From Anastatus disparis (Eukaryota; Arthropoda; Insecta; Hymenoptera; Eupelmidae), in NCBI GenBank assembly GCA_017163975.1, contig JAFFSR010000242.1:2443001-2507000 (forward strand): a stretch of DNA of 64,000 nt, read 5' to 3'. The position numbers and the translations under genes were made by a program. Shown piece after piece: positions 24,996 to 35,565 of the stretch. The number at the start of each line of letters is the position of its first letter. Within the stretch, counting starts at the first letter, position 1. The notes beneath the pieces were generated by a model. It was not told the DNA's origin and did not search any database. It saw only the letters and a program-made list of their open reading frames with translations.

Positions 24996-26617
24996 AAAAG
25001 AACAATAACAATAAAGCCTTCTTAAATTCTTAAGAACCTCTTCTACCATATCCAATCAAAGAATGAATTTTTCGGCCAATATTAAATTAATTATATCTTC
25101 AATTAATAGCCAGTGTAAAATGGTTTTCAATTTTTCTTTAGCGGTCATCTTTACAATTGCAAAAGGACCTTTGTTCATATCTAAGCCTATTGTTGTTTTT
25201 ATTTTTGAATGTTTAAGGCGATCTCGCTCATTATTTTTCAATCTCTTTTTTTACAACACGCGTTCTACGTTATTACTATAAATTTTTACGCACCTGTACC
25301 CGTTGAAACACGCATTCTGTGTTACTCTAAGTTTTTACATATCTCTAAGCTTTTAAGTGTCTCAAAGCTTTTACGCCGAAAAATTTATGTTTAAAAAAAA
25401 TGCATATCTTCATAAGGCACCGTGTTAAAGTTGTAGAACTATAAATGGTGTTAGTCCTGTTCTAATTTTCTATAATTTGTCATCAATTCTATTGTTTGAT
25501 TGGTTTAATGAAACCCACCAGATCATATAATTTCAAATGATACCAAATTTTTCTTTTTCCTCACTGAAAAAACTGTGCTTCTCAAAATACACGAAACGCG
25601 GAATAATTTGATTCTGGTTTATGGCAGCTAGAATTTCTATCACTGAATAACCATTTTCGAATTATATGTCATTGTATGCATATTTTGAGGTTGCAGAAAG
25701 TTATTTATCCATGCACTAAATAAATATAATAATATGCATATAGAAGCAAATTTCCTTATTGTTAGTGCAACAGCATCATTTATTCTGGTTACCAGATGAC
25801 CTAAACTTGAGGCTTATAGTTACTTATTAGGAGTGATCCTGTAAATCTTGCAATTTAAATTTAACTGAGCCCAAAATTTTAGTGCATAGCCTCTACCGAA
25901 CTGTATTAAAATGTAAAAAATCCTTTGTATCTTACTAAGAATTATAATTTGAATAAGAATTGCTGCCCTAGAATTTAATTTATATATGTAATAAGATTTG
26001 TAAAATGTTAGAAAAAAGTAAAAAAATCTAACAAGGAGAGTTCTCCCTTCCGGAAAACGAATTTGACTGAAACTGCGGGATATGATTCTTAGATAAAAAA
26101 AATGAACCCCTGTTTTTTCTTTTATGCTAATAAGTCCTAGAGCCAAAAATATGAACATTTTTTGGAAAATACAATGAATAGAAGCACCTATAAGAACTTG
26201 AATAACCGAATAAATAAAACTCTTATAGAAAAATGTTTATGGCATTGAAAAGGCTTATGTGGTTCAAAAGTTATAATTAATTGAAAATTATTACATACTA
26301 ATTAATATCTTTAGCATATAACGTATGACGGATTTTCCACACTATAACACTAGCACATTTTGATCACCTGTAATTTTTGAACCAAATAAGTTTTTTCGAT
26401 GCAATAAGGGTTAAATTAAATTATTTAACTTGTTCTTTCTTTGTTTTTTTTATAAATTTTTCTATTAGAGTTTTAGTCGTTCTGTTATTCACATTCTTAT
26501 AGAAGCTTCTTTTCACTATATTTTCGAAAATATATCTGTCTTTGTCTCTAGAGTCCATTCGATAAAAAAGAAAAACCTCGAGCTCATTTTTTTCATCAAA
26601 AAATCATATTTTGCATA
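24996..26617. other. AT-rich intergenic DNA
   Basis: No gene supported. Short ORF-like stretches (25056-25394, 25820-26158) show no recognisable domain. A run of near-repeats in 25250-25360 (ACGCGTTCTACGTTATTACT, ACGCATTCTGTGTTACTCT, AAGTTTTTAC, AAGCTTTTA) suggests a small degenerate tandem repeat. Confidence 0.4.
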
Positions 26618-27138
26618 GGGGTGTGTGAGCACTTGAATTATCGAGTTCGTGTCAAGTCGAGTTTTTTCTTAGAGTTCGAACCAAGTACTCGAGATCGTTA
26701 AGTATTCGAAAAATTGTGAGCTATTCGAAAAAATACGAATTACTCGAATAATTCGAATGACTCGGGCTTCTCGGTAGATTCGAGCAACTCGAAAAGTTGG
26801 AGTTTAATACTCGTCTCGACTCGAAGTTGGTTTAAAATTGATTGAAAAATTCCATCTGAATAGACAAACAAACAGAATTCAAAGCAAGTTAATGAGAAAA
26901 GGGTAAAAAATAACTCTTTTCTCGTGTGAATGAGAACTAATTACCACAGAATAATATAATCTAGTTATTCGAGTAGCTTGAGTCATCCGAGTAACTCAAG
27001 TCATTTGAGTAGTTCATATTTTTTCGAGTAACCCGATAAATTCAAGTAACTCAAAAAGTTAATACTTGACTCGACTCGAACTCGTCGAGTCGAGTAATTT
27101 ATTCGAGTAACTCGTGGAATCGAGAACTCGCACACCCT
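26618..27138. mobile_element. Inverted-repeat element built from degenerate ACTCGA motifs
   Basis: About 520 bp bounded by GGGGTGTGTGAGCAC on the left and its counterpart (GTGCGAGAACTCG inverse, ending CACACCC) on the right, with TA next to both ends. Each arm, about 190 bp, is packed with degenerate CGAGTTACTCGAA-type words (for example ATTACTCGAATAATTCGAA near 26740 and GAGTAGCTTGAGTCATCCGA near 26970). The centre (about 26840-26940) is ordinary AT-rich DNA. No coding potential. Probably a non-autonomous DNA transposon with arms made of an internally repetitive, self-complementary motif. Confidence 0.6.
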
Positions 27139-27857
27139 TAATCCTGCAGTTTCAGCTAAATCCGTTTCCTGAAGGTTCGTAGATTCGTTGAGTATCCAAC
27201 TCATAGATTTCAAACTGAAAAAAAATTCTTAGTGAACCGACATTATTCGAAACTATTTTATGTTATTTATGATTAAATAATTTCTACAATTTTTTTTAGT
27301 GTCTCATTTTGCTTAAAATTTTTCGAGTATGATTTCACCCTATAAGAAAATGGACGAGTTGGAAATGGCCAATGGTCAGTTTTAGACCATCTTTACATGA
27401 TTAATTTTTAGTCTATTTACTGTCGATAAACTGATCAAAAAATGGTGAATCTTATTTACGTATATATGCAAAAGCTATATTTATTTCATGTAATTTAATA
27501 GTTACAAATAAGCTATGTAACAGATATATTTACGAGAAATACTTATTTTTTTTTTCATACAAAGTAAAAGATTGATTTTATGATTGTATATCAGTACTTA
27601 ACCTCGTACACCAAAGTCATAAATTAAACTTTAAAAGTAACGCCATTTACTATACTTTGAATGTACTATACATTTATGCATGTAGAGCGCAAAAATCTTA
27701 AAGGTTAGCTTGTTTTATTTTTGTATAACAAAAATCAGAATAAAGCGACAGTGACTCTAAGCAATATGATTTTTTTTTTTAATAAAAAAAGTTAATATAT
27801 GAGGATATTGTCTTCTATATAATTAACTTTTTTCATATGATGATATCAGATAAGATA
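27139..27857. other. AT-rich intergenic DNA
   Basis: No gene, clear repeat or RNA gene recognised in this interval. Confidence 0.5.
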
Positions 27858-28156
27858 ATTTCTGGCCAATGAAAGTTAAAATGACACTTATCTACAAATT
27901 CTATAAACTATTTGACCAAAATTTTCAGACCATCTGACACATCATACCGAAAAACTTTGACTACCGATGGATGGTCAGTCACTTTTGTGACCTACAATCA
28001 ACCGATGCCCAATGAGGTCGGATTTTTTAAGAGTCGCGATATAAGTAGCACATACACTTATTATTTTTCGAAAAAAAAGTCAGAGGTACCTGGCCAGGAT
28101 TCGAACCCATGCCCACCGCGTTGAAAGCTCTATCCGTTACATCACCACGCTCTCTA
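27858..28156 (-). mobile_element. tRNA-derived SINE
   Basis: Read on the - strand from about 28156: an A-box-like GTGGTGATGTAACGGA and a B-box GGGTTCGAATCC (complement at about 28101-28112) lie about 50 bp apart with a tRNA-like head. A non-tRNA body follows (about 28090-27935), then a tail, GTAGATAAGTGTCATTTTAA, that matches the right arm of the palindromic element at 24359-24533. The head is followed by TTTTTTTCG rather than a tRNA acceptor stem, so it is a SINE rather than a tRNA gene. No ORF. Confidence 0.68.
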
Positions 28157-29230
28157 AGCAATATAATAAAATGTTTTAATTTTACATTGATGTAAAATTT
28201 GTCTTAATTAATATTTTTTTGCATTTTATATTTAGTCACCAATGCATCCACTGCACCTTGAAAAATTTATTAGGGACAACGGTTAGCACTTGAATGGTTG
28301 CTATCGCACGTTTTACTTTACAATAAATTGAGAAATTTTTATATTTGAAAATGTGAAAGAAAAACATGTGAGACACGATTTCACTGTTTTAAATTACATA
28401 TACAACAAAAACAAATATTACGGTGGTTACAAAATAATATAAGGTTCGCGAAGATAAGTAACGCAGAGGTCTATATGTGAATAAGATTATTATCTTTATC
28501 TTTTCTTACACGTGTACACAAATGTCTACAGATATTCAAATTATTTTGAAATCATTTCAAGTAAAGGTAATACTAACATTTGCTTCTTTAAATGAAATAG
28601 TGATAAAATAGTGTATGCATACAAGATTATACAAATTAGAAAAAAAAAGAAAATTGTACATGCAAAGAAAGTTGAACGTGAACTTCATCAATAGACTGTG
28701 TCGAAACAATTATTAATTTATTTGATAATCCCTGATAGAAAATGTTATAGGTTACAGTTAAATATTTCATAAATGACCAAAATATGACAATAACATAATA
28801 ATAATTTGTGCTAAAGAATTATATTTATTTTATTTATAAAATTTAATTTCTAGCGTATTTACGATTCCCTTTATTACAAGTTATAGCTTAAATGTAGGTT
28901 AATTGATTTATTATATTATAGCGCTCAAATTTTCGATAACCTATTTATGGATATAGAGTTTATTGATTGAAGGTATAAGCATTTAATTTGATTTTTAACT
29001 TTACTTACCTGTCTAGTTGCACACTTTTTGATTTCCCCTACTTCAATATTTTTATTTTTTAAATGTAAAATTAAAACGTTTTCAAAACAATTTGACATGC
29101 AAAGGTTTTAATTTTTGCTTAATATGTAAACTCTTCGTTTGAATACATATCCTGTATTTGTTTTTAAAATAATTTAAATCAATTCAGCTTCAGAATCTTA
29201 GAAATAGGACCGTTACGCGCTGAAAAAGAA
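28157..29230. other. AT-rich intergenic DNA
   Basis: No gene recognised. CCCTGATAGAAAATG at about 28730 resembles the end sequence of the 24.4-kb palindromic element and may be a solo remnant. Confidence 0.4.
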
Positions 29231-29365
29231 CAGAACAGATGTATGAAATACATACATTACTTCTATATCTATATATATAACTAACAGCGAGCTGTTGCTA
29301 GGAACAACGCGCTGTTCCTCATATATATAGATATAGAAGCAATGTATTTCTTATATCTGTTCCTA
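29231..29365. mobile_element. Hairpin MITE, about 135 bp
   Basis: GAACAGATGTATGAAATACA and CTTCTATATCTATATATATA on the left pair with TATATATAGATATAGAAG and TGTATTTCTTATATCTGTTC on the right. The centre holds a secondary hairpin (GGAACAACGCGCTGTTCC) and CAGCGAGCTG. Short, non-coding, with few mismatches between arms. The class is not determined. Confidence 0.65.
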
Positions 29366-31035
29366 TTCTAATGGGCCTTACTCTTTTTGGTTTCATTTTA
29401 TAAAGGCAATGTAATGCATATTAGAAACGTTGAGTAATGTATAAATTGATATAAAAAAAATGATTTGATCATCTTGATTTAGAAATTTTCCAAACTGTAG
29501 GATGGTTTGTGACATATAAAATGGATATTGAATCAATGACAAATAAACTTCCGATATATTTGCTGCATAATATAGATTAATTGACTTATTTCTTTAGTCA
29601 TAATTATATGACTTAAAGTGTATTGAATAATAATGTTCTTAAATATGCAGAATGATCATTTCTTGTAAAAACAACGATAGTGAAACATCGTACAATTGTA
29701 GAAAATTTATAGATTATACATTTTAAATTTTACAATTTGCCTTGTTTAGGCCTGCTATAAGAGTAATATATTTTTACCCGTTAACAATAGTTGCAATTTT
29801 GACTACCTCATTATTTCATGGCACCACTTGAGGTCTTAACAAGTCGAATTGTAAATTGCAATTTTTATGTATTAAGTAATTATGATGTCATGATTGGGGT
29901 GGCATTTTTTGGTGTCAAGTTTATTCAGTCAAAGTTGATGATACCAAAAGGTGCAATCTCAGTCACCAAAAGGTTAAACCTATTTCCATTTTGTCGATAA
30001 ACATTAAATTGACAAAACAAAGAATACGTAATGATTATTTTTCTATATTCTTTTTCTAATAGATTTTTTTAAAGTGGGATCCTAACAATACCTCCAGTAA
30101 TGTCATTACGTCCTAAAATGTTATGATTGTCATTATTATTGCTATTGCAATTTTCATTGCAATATTTATAAGTAATGATCTTTTTTTCTATGAAATACTG
30201 AAAAAATTTACCATTGTTTTCAGTTGTACTAATGTAATTTAAAATTTCAAGACTTTCTTTACTTTTTCTCCCTAGGTGAAAAATATACTATTCATAGCAA
30301 GTTTGTATACATTTGCGAATATGTACGTTTGTGTTTATTGCTTAATTAACATTTAAAACACGGTAGCTTATTAAAAAATAATATAAACTTTTCGCACTTC
30401 AATATTTGATGCAACACAATAGCTAAATGGAGAGAACAAATTTGGTAAGGTTTCCTTCATCCAGCAAAGAAAATTAGAGTTTTGACATCGGTTCATAGTT
30501 TTCAAAATGTTAAAAATTATTGCTATGTTTAGAAAATATGAATTCACTAATGGAAATGAAGATCAATTTGATCACTAAAAACAATTTTGCATTTGTAGTA
30601 GAACTATATTAGAAACTGCTCTAGCAAGGCTGTATGGTACCCCAAACAGCACGAATCGGTGAAAAAATCGTTTTCGAAAATTCTAGATATGTTTTTTCGA
30701 AAATTATTATACAAAATCCAAAAAAACATTAAATTTCATTTATTTTGATAAAATGATGACGAAATATGACATCACTGGAATACATCTTATAATTTACGAG
30801 CATCTCAGACATACAATTTTTTTTTTACTCTTAACAGAATCACTTCCCAAAGACATATATATATATATATTATTTATTTGTGTTTATTACGTATATTTTG
30901 AATAAATAAGCAAATAGGCAATAATAAATTAAAATAATAATAAAATTTATTGCTGTACGATGTAGCTAATGATTCTTTCGCTCTTTTCTTAAAACTATAT
31001 TCATTTGTGCTGTAAATTTTTGATAAAAAATCTAG
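29366..31035. other. AT-rich intergenic DNA
   Basis: No supported gene or RNA. The open frame 29818-30000 has no recognisable domain. A TA microsatellite lies at 30858-30870. Confidence 0.45.
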
Positions 31036-31420
31036 TCAATTATTTAAAATTTGTAAAAATTCGGCGCACGTTTCTATATTATATTTCACTTCTAAAATTG
31101 CAGCTACTGTGTCTACTTTCATTGTCGTCTTTTTTAAGGTCCAAGCTGAATTCATTAAAGAAAATACCCTCTCTGTTGATGCATAGGTACCAGGAATCGC
31201 TAAGATGTATTGCACAATCTTAAAACAACTTTTTAATGGTAATGCATTTTCTTTCAAATTTTTATTACTTCTAACCATCGTTTTTCTGTTGTATAATGCT
31301 TTTCTGTTCATTCTGTTATCAAACTAGCAGATATATAATTACTTAAATCTGAAATTTCATCAAAAAATTTATTTTTATCAATTGAAGTATCAACATGTTT
31401 TGTGAAATATTTTATTCAAC
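31036..31420 (-). pseudogene. hAT transposase C-terminal fragment
   Basis: The - strand frame 31311-31036 encodes an 80-residue stretch with the hAT dimerisation signature: LPLKSCFKIVQYILAIPGTYASTERVFSLM, written here as its key words IVQYILAIPGT, STERVFSLMN. Upstream, a different frame (about 31420-31315) carries a plausible preceding segment, so at least one frameshift is present. The rest of the transposase is not next to it. A dead fragment of a cut-and-paste transposon. Confidence 0.8.
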
Positions 31421-31749
31421 ATGACCCGAGTTTTATTCCACGTGGCCTGCTTATTCAATTTCATTCAATTAAATATTTTTAAATCGCAGTATTGTTCAGT
31501 ATATCTTTCTAGATACTGAACAATCACGTGATAATAGTAGTTTATGCAACAACAAGTGTGTGAAGTGTACTTTTTTCACGAAAAGCGATCATCGCAATCA
31601 AGTGGCCGGCGTGGCCACAAGCGCCACGTGATCGTTCGAGTAAAAAAATGTCACACTCGAGTTGCATACTATAATTTTTGATATACTGCGCGTGAAGTCC
31701 GTTTTTGAAACGATGAAAAATAAGAAAACAGTTATAAGCATACTTATAC
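31421..31749. other. Spacer between hAT and tyrosine-recombinase relics
   Basis: No gene seen. GATATACTGCGCGTGAAGTCCG at 31679-31700 recurs inverted and slightly changed at about 33607-33630; see the related finding. An 18-bp imperfect GTGGCCGGCGTGGCCAC word lies at about 31601-31617. Confidence 0.35.
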
Positions 31750-32850
31750 ATACTCCTAAATCGGCAAGTAGAGTTACGGACGCGCGTCGAAAACTATGCC
31801 CCAGCTTTGGTTCCGATAGATTTAGCCATGTAGCTATCTTTTGTGGAAAAGAACCTATTTTATTTATTCCAACTGTCTACTTAATGCATTTTCCTTTTTG
31901 AAAATTTAAAAAGAATTTATTTGTATGGATATCAGTTGGACGCATTTGTATATATTTTCTTATAATATCGAGATATGGCTTTTCTACGATGAATGTTCTT
32001 TCAATGTTGGTTTTGGTTTTCGAAATTTTAACCGTCATATAAGAATTCATATCAATTATATTATTCATAGTTAAATTGTATAGCTCTTCCCGTCGACATG
32101 CGCCCATGATTCCGAGAACTGCTACCTCCTATAAATAATATTATGATTTTAGGTTATAACTGTTAAGCGGACGAAAATAAAAATTATGTATTTTATCGTT
32201 GTAAATACATATTTTCGGATCTGTCATATCAAAAACATACTGTCAGAAGCTTCTTTTAAAAATCAGTGACTCACTCGGTAAAGCGATAGATTCGTAACAT
32301 CGAGATTCGTGACATCGATTGATACAAGCACCACTGTACCTTACATGCGCTTTGTTCACAAACACACTGATGATCTCCGTCATTAATTAGCATCGCAATG
32401 ATAGCATAAATACCTCGACTTTAAATCAAATAAAAAAAAACTTTAGATTTATTAGATTTAAATGTAACATTCGTTTTTTTCAAAAATTTACGTAAGCTCG
32501 AGTATGTACTTATATTTTTTTTCAACTCTATGATTATTCGAAGCATAGAATATCTGGCCTATAACGTTGACGTAAGCATTTTTTTAGATAAGTTTTTGAA
32601 ATATCATACCAGAACATATACATTATACGAGTTGGTTTTTTTCTCTTTTTTCCAGTTTTCAAAATTTTCTAAAGTTTTTTTTATAAATTTTGCTCGATTT
32701 CTGAGGTAAAGTAGAATTTTTTACATTATTCGCACACTCAATCAAATCCGCAGGAATTATTTTCTCGTTATCATTGGTTGCTGCTATTGTCGAAGAAAGC
32801 ACGACCTTAGGAGATGACTGTCTAATCAACACTGATGATACAAATTTTTC
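31750..32850 (-). pseudogene. Tyrosine-recombinase (Crypton-like) element relic
   Basis: On the - strand, an exon-like block from about 32130 (after an acceptor-like TTATTTATAG) encodes EVAVLGIMGACRREELYNLT followed by KTKTNIERTFIV, the box I region of phage-integrase-like recombinases. After an in-frame stop near 31876 the same frame continues to GHSFRRASVTLLADLG, the HxxR box. An N-terminal block at about 32850-32640 contains IIPADLIECANNVKNS and LPQKSSKIYKKNFRKF, resembling the core-binding start of Crypton-type proteins. The catalytic Tyr region is not recognisable. Stops, a gap and lost ends make it dead. The family is recognised from GACRREEL and HSFRR; the subtype is inferred. Confidence 0.7.
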
Positions 32851-32926
32851 AGAAGAGAATTACTCGCGCGACGCACATTTATTTTCGCTTTATTTTGATA
32901 GCTGTGTGCGAAGTAATTTTATTTCA

Positions 32927-33532
32927 CACTGAAAAACTTAGAGAGTTGCATTCACTCCCTATCGGCGTAAATCCAACTCTCAGTAGGGGAGTAGAGGGGT
33001 AGGAGTTACATTAACGCTGCCTTGGAGAGTAGAAGATACTCCCCAACTTTTAAAGTCTGATTCACTTGCTATTCATGATGTAAACACAAGTATTTTAGGT
33101 TAGAAAATTATGCAAAATGTAAGTTTACGAGCGAAATTTGTATCTAATGTATTTACAAAACTATATTGAGAAATAATTGTAAAAAGTAACCTACAAACAA
33201 GCAATATATTGATTGTTTATAGGTTGTTATTCTTAATATAAGCTCCTGAAATTTAAGGCTAGGATTTTTTAATCACGCAAAATTTTGTGTGGTATAATTT
33301 AATTAATAGTCTTAAATAAAGATTCTACTTGTACTGTTACGTCATGTAAACTTTTATAAGCTAAAATAATTGAGCTCACATCGTTAATTTCAAGTAAATC
33401 ACACTTTAAAAGTTGGGGAGTATCTCCTACTCTCCAAGGCAGCGTTACTCTGACTCCTACCCCTCTACTCCCCTACTGAGAGTTGGATTTACGCCGATAG
33501 GGAGTGAATGTAACTCCCCAAGTCTTTCAGTG
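32927..33532. mobile_element. Non-autonomous DNA transposon with about 125-bp terminal inverted repeats
   Basis: Left end CACTGAAAAACTTAGAGAGT and right end CTTGGGGAGTTACATTCACT (complement) are long inverted repeats. Both contain a GAGTTGGATTTACGCCGATA-type word and a GGAGTAGAGGGGTAGGAGT-type word. The ORF-like frame 33413-33625 is just the right repeat. The 350-bp AT-rich centre has no coding potential. CA dinucleotides abut both ends. The outermost base pairs are CACTGAAA / TTTCAGTG. Confidence 0.85.
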
Positions 33533-33601
33533 CACACACGGCTATTTACTTTACAAACAGAGTTAAAAAATCTATACACTTCACACATGGATTTTTTAAC
33601 T

Positions 33602-33838
33602 TTACGCGCGGACTTCACGCGTTAGTATATCAAAAAAATTTTTTATGTGACCCATGAAACAATCAACATTAAGTTTTTTTGATTCCACAAGAACTTTTAT
33701 GTGAATTTTTAATATTAAACGAACATAATCTTGAGCTAAACGATTTTTGAATTTTTCTTTTAAATCTAACAAAATTTCTACGACTTCAGAAAAATTAATA
33801 CTATCAATCTCTAGTTTTTTACTTTGTTCTATGTTCAA
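33602..33838 (-). pseudogene. Fragment resembling the middle of a hAT-type transposase
   Basis: A 78-codon - strand frame containing EVVEILLDLKEKFKNRLAQD and HIKNFFDI. The composition and LDLKEKFKNR pattern recall the helical region of hAT/FAM200-like proteins. It has no start or continuation and abuts the 32927-33532 MITE. Recognition is weak. Confidence 0.35.
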
Positions 33839-34465
33839 AATGTGGAGTTTTCAATTTTAAAAGAAAAGTTATCTTCACGAACACAACAAGTTTTGTTGAA
33901 TTATGTAGTGCCCGATGGCACTGCAGGATTAAATTCGCGGTAACGGAAATTTTTAACGCATAAACAAATTAAATATATTTTAGTCTTAAAGTCAACAGAG
34001 AATTTGGGTAGGAACTAGGGTGGACGCATAATCCAAAGAACGTTTCCATTGCGACAGAAATTGTCATATTCCTCAAGCTCAATTTTCTTCTTTTTCTCGC
34101 AATCTAAATGATGCAGAAAGAGGGACACTAAGAAACGGTGAAAATCCGCCCCTATTTTTGAGCCCAGCATAATTTTTAAACGAAAAGAGTTAAATTATTA
34201 AAACAAAGCTTAAACTCACATAACATGAAACCTTGCAGCAACCTTTTATGTTGTGTGGTAAATACTCATTATTTCATGCTGCATAGGAGTTGGGTATTGG
34301 TTTACTCCTTTTAACCGCTAAAAATAAAAAAACTACTCCAATAAAGGATTGGAAAGTACTTAAAAATGGAGACAAAATAATTTTTCATTTTTTTTTTGTT
34401 GCAGTTATGATTGTGATAGTTCCAACATATAATATCCTTGTGAATTACTTTACTTATTTATTACA
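33839..34465. other. Intergenic DNA
   Basis: No gene or RNA recognised. The short frame at 34290-34553 shows no domain and runs into the following repeat. Confidence 0.4.
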
Positions 34466-35010
34466 CAGGGTGACCCATTTTAATCTATGGGCCCTGATTT
34501 CTTCCAAAATACTGAATCTACAAAAAAGTTTTTCAGATAGAAATTGTTCATGATAGGGGGTCACACACTGGTGTCATATGATTTGACCTTGAGGTCATTT
34601 TTGAAGATCATTTGAAGGTCAAAGTCATTTTTTTAAATGGGAACCCATATTTTTGACACCGAAAAGAGCTTGAAATTTTACATCCGAAATAGTATTTCAA
34701 AAATTTTCATGACCTTCAGAAGGTCAAATTAAGGTTAAAAACTGAAAATTTGTCCAAAAAACGTTTTATTCAAGCTTTTGAGGACTGTGGGCAAGAAAAT
34801 GTTTAAGTGAGCTTGTGAACCAATTACCTTGACTATCTTAACCTTGAATTCAGTTTTCAAGGTTATTTGAAGGTTAAAGTGATTTTTTAATGGAAACCCC
34901 TATTTTTATACTGGATCCTGAAAGAGCAGGAAAATGAACGTCCAAAACGATACTTTTCATTTTTTTTAAATGACTTTTAGTAGGTCAAACTAAGGTAAAA
35001 TACTGAAAAT
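34466..35010. repeat. AGGTCA-rich dispersed repeat with two divergent tandem units
   Basis: Starts at CACAGGGTGACCCATTTTAA. Two units about 250 bp apart (about 34595-34760 and 34845-35010) share the order TTTGAAGGTCAAAGT, AATGGGAACCC, CCTATTTTTAT, GAAAGAGC..GAAATT, AGGTCAAATTAAGGT. The hexamer AGGTCA or its complement occurs many times. No ORF. This looks like the arm of an insect DNA transposon; whether it belongs to the transposase relic at 35566 is not established. Confidence 0.5.
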
Positions 35011-35565
35011 ACACTCAAAACCCGTTTTTTTTAAATTCTTAAGATAGAGGTCAATTATCTTTGATAGTATTGCTTTGTTCACATCATACTTTTGATACTT
35101 ATAATCATTAAATGTTGAACATTCAAAAACAAAAATAAAAAATAAATAAACACTAAGTTCAAATACTTTATCTTGTTTTCCCCCTTGCTTCCTCGTTATT
35201 TTTAACTTCATTAGAATTTTACCCCCATCTCAAAATTCATTACTTTTATGCATTTTTTTCTCGCTTATTCAGTGTTTACTAGTTCATCCCTCCTACTTTA
35301 CTTGATGTAATAATCTTTGCACATAATTTTTTTTATACAATGGATATAATTTGAAAATTCTTATAATGTGCACTTTACTAATAATCAACGATTGAAAAAA
35401 AACAATTACGTTTGATTTAAGTTTTATAATTATTGTTATAATAGAGTTTTATTCCTTTTCTTTATGACTCACTTCTGTATAATTGAAAAATTTATTATTT
35501 AAACTTGCTTCAATTTTAAAATTCCAAACATACATAGAATTACATTCACAAACTACCTTTACAGA

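Noticed and set aside
26640..27130. CRISPR-like array of CGAGT motifs
   Set aside because: Words are irregular, self-complementary and unspaced, arranged in two inverted arms in a eukaryotic genome.
28090..28156. Possible tRNA gene on the - strand
   Set aside because: B-box is good, but the acceptor stem cannot pair and a SINE body follows; called as a SINE.
32260..32340. tRNA-like head (CTCACTCGGTAAAGCG, ATTCGTGACATCG)
   Set aside because: The B-box is too degenerate and no SINE body could be matched; too weak to list.
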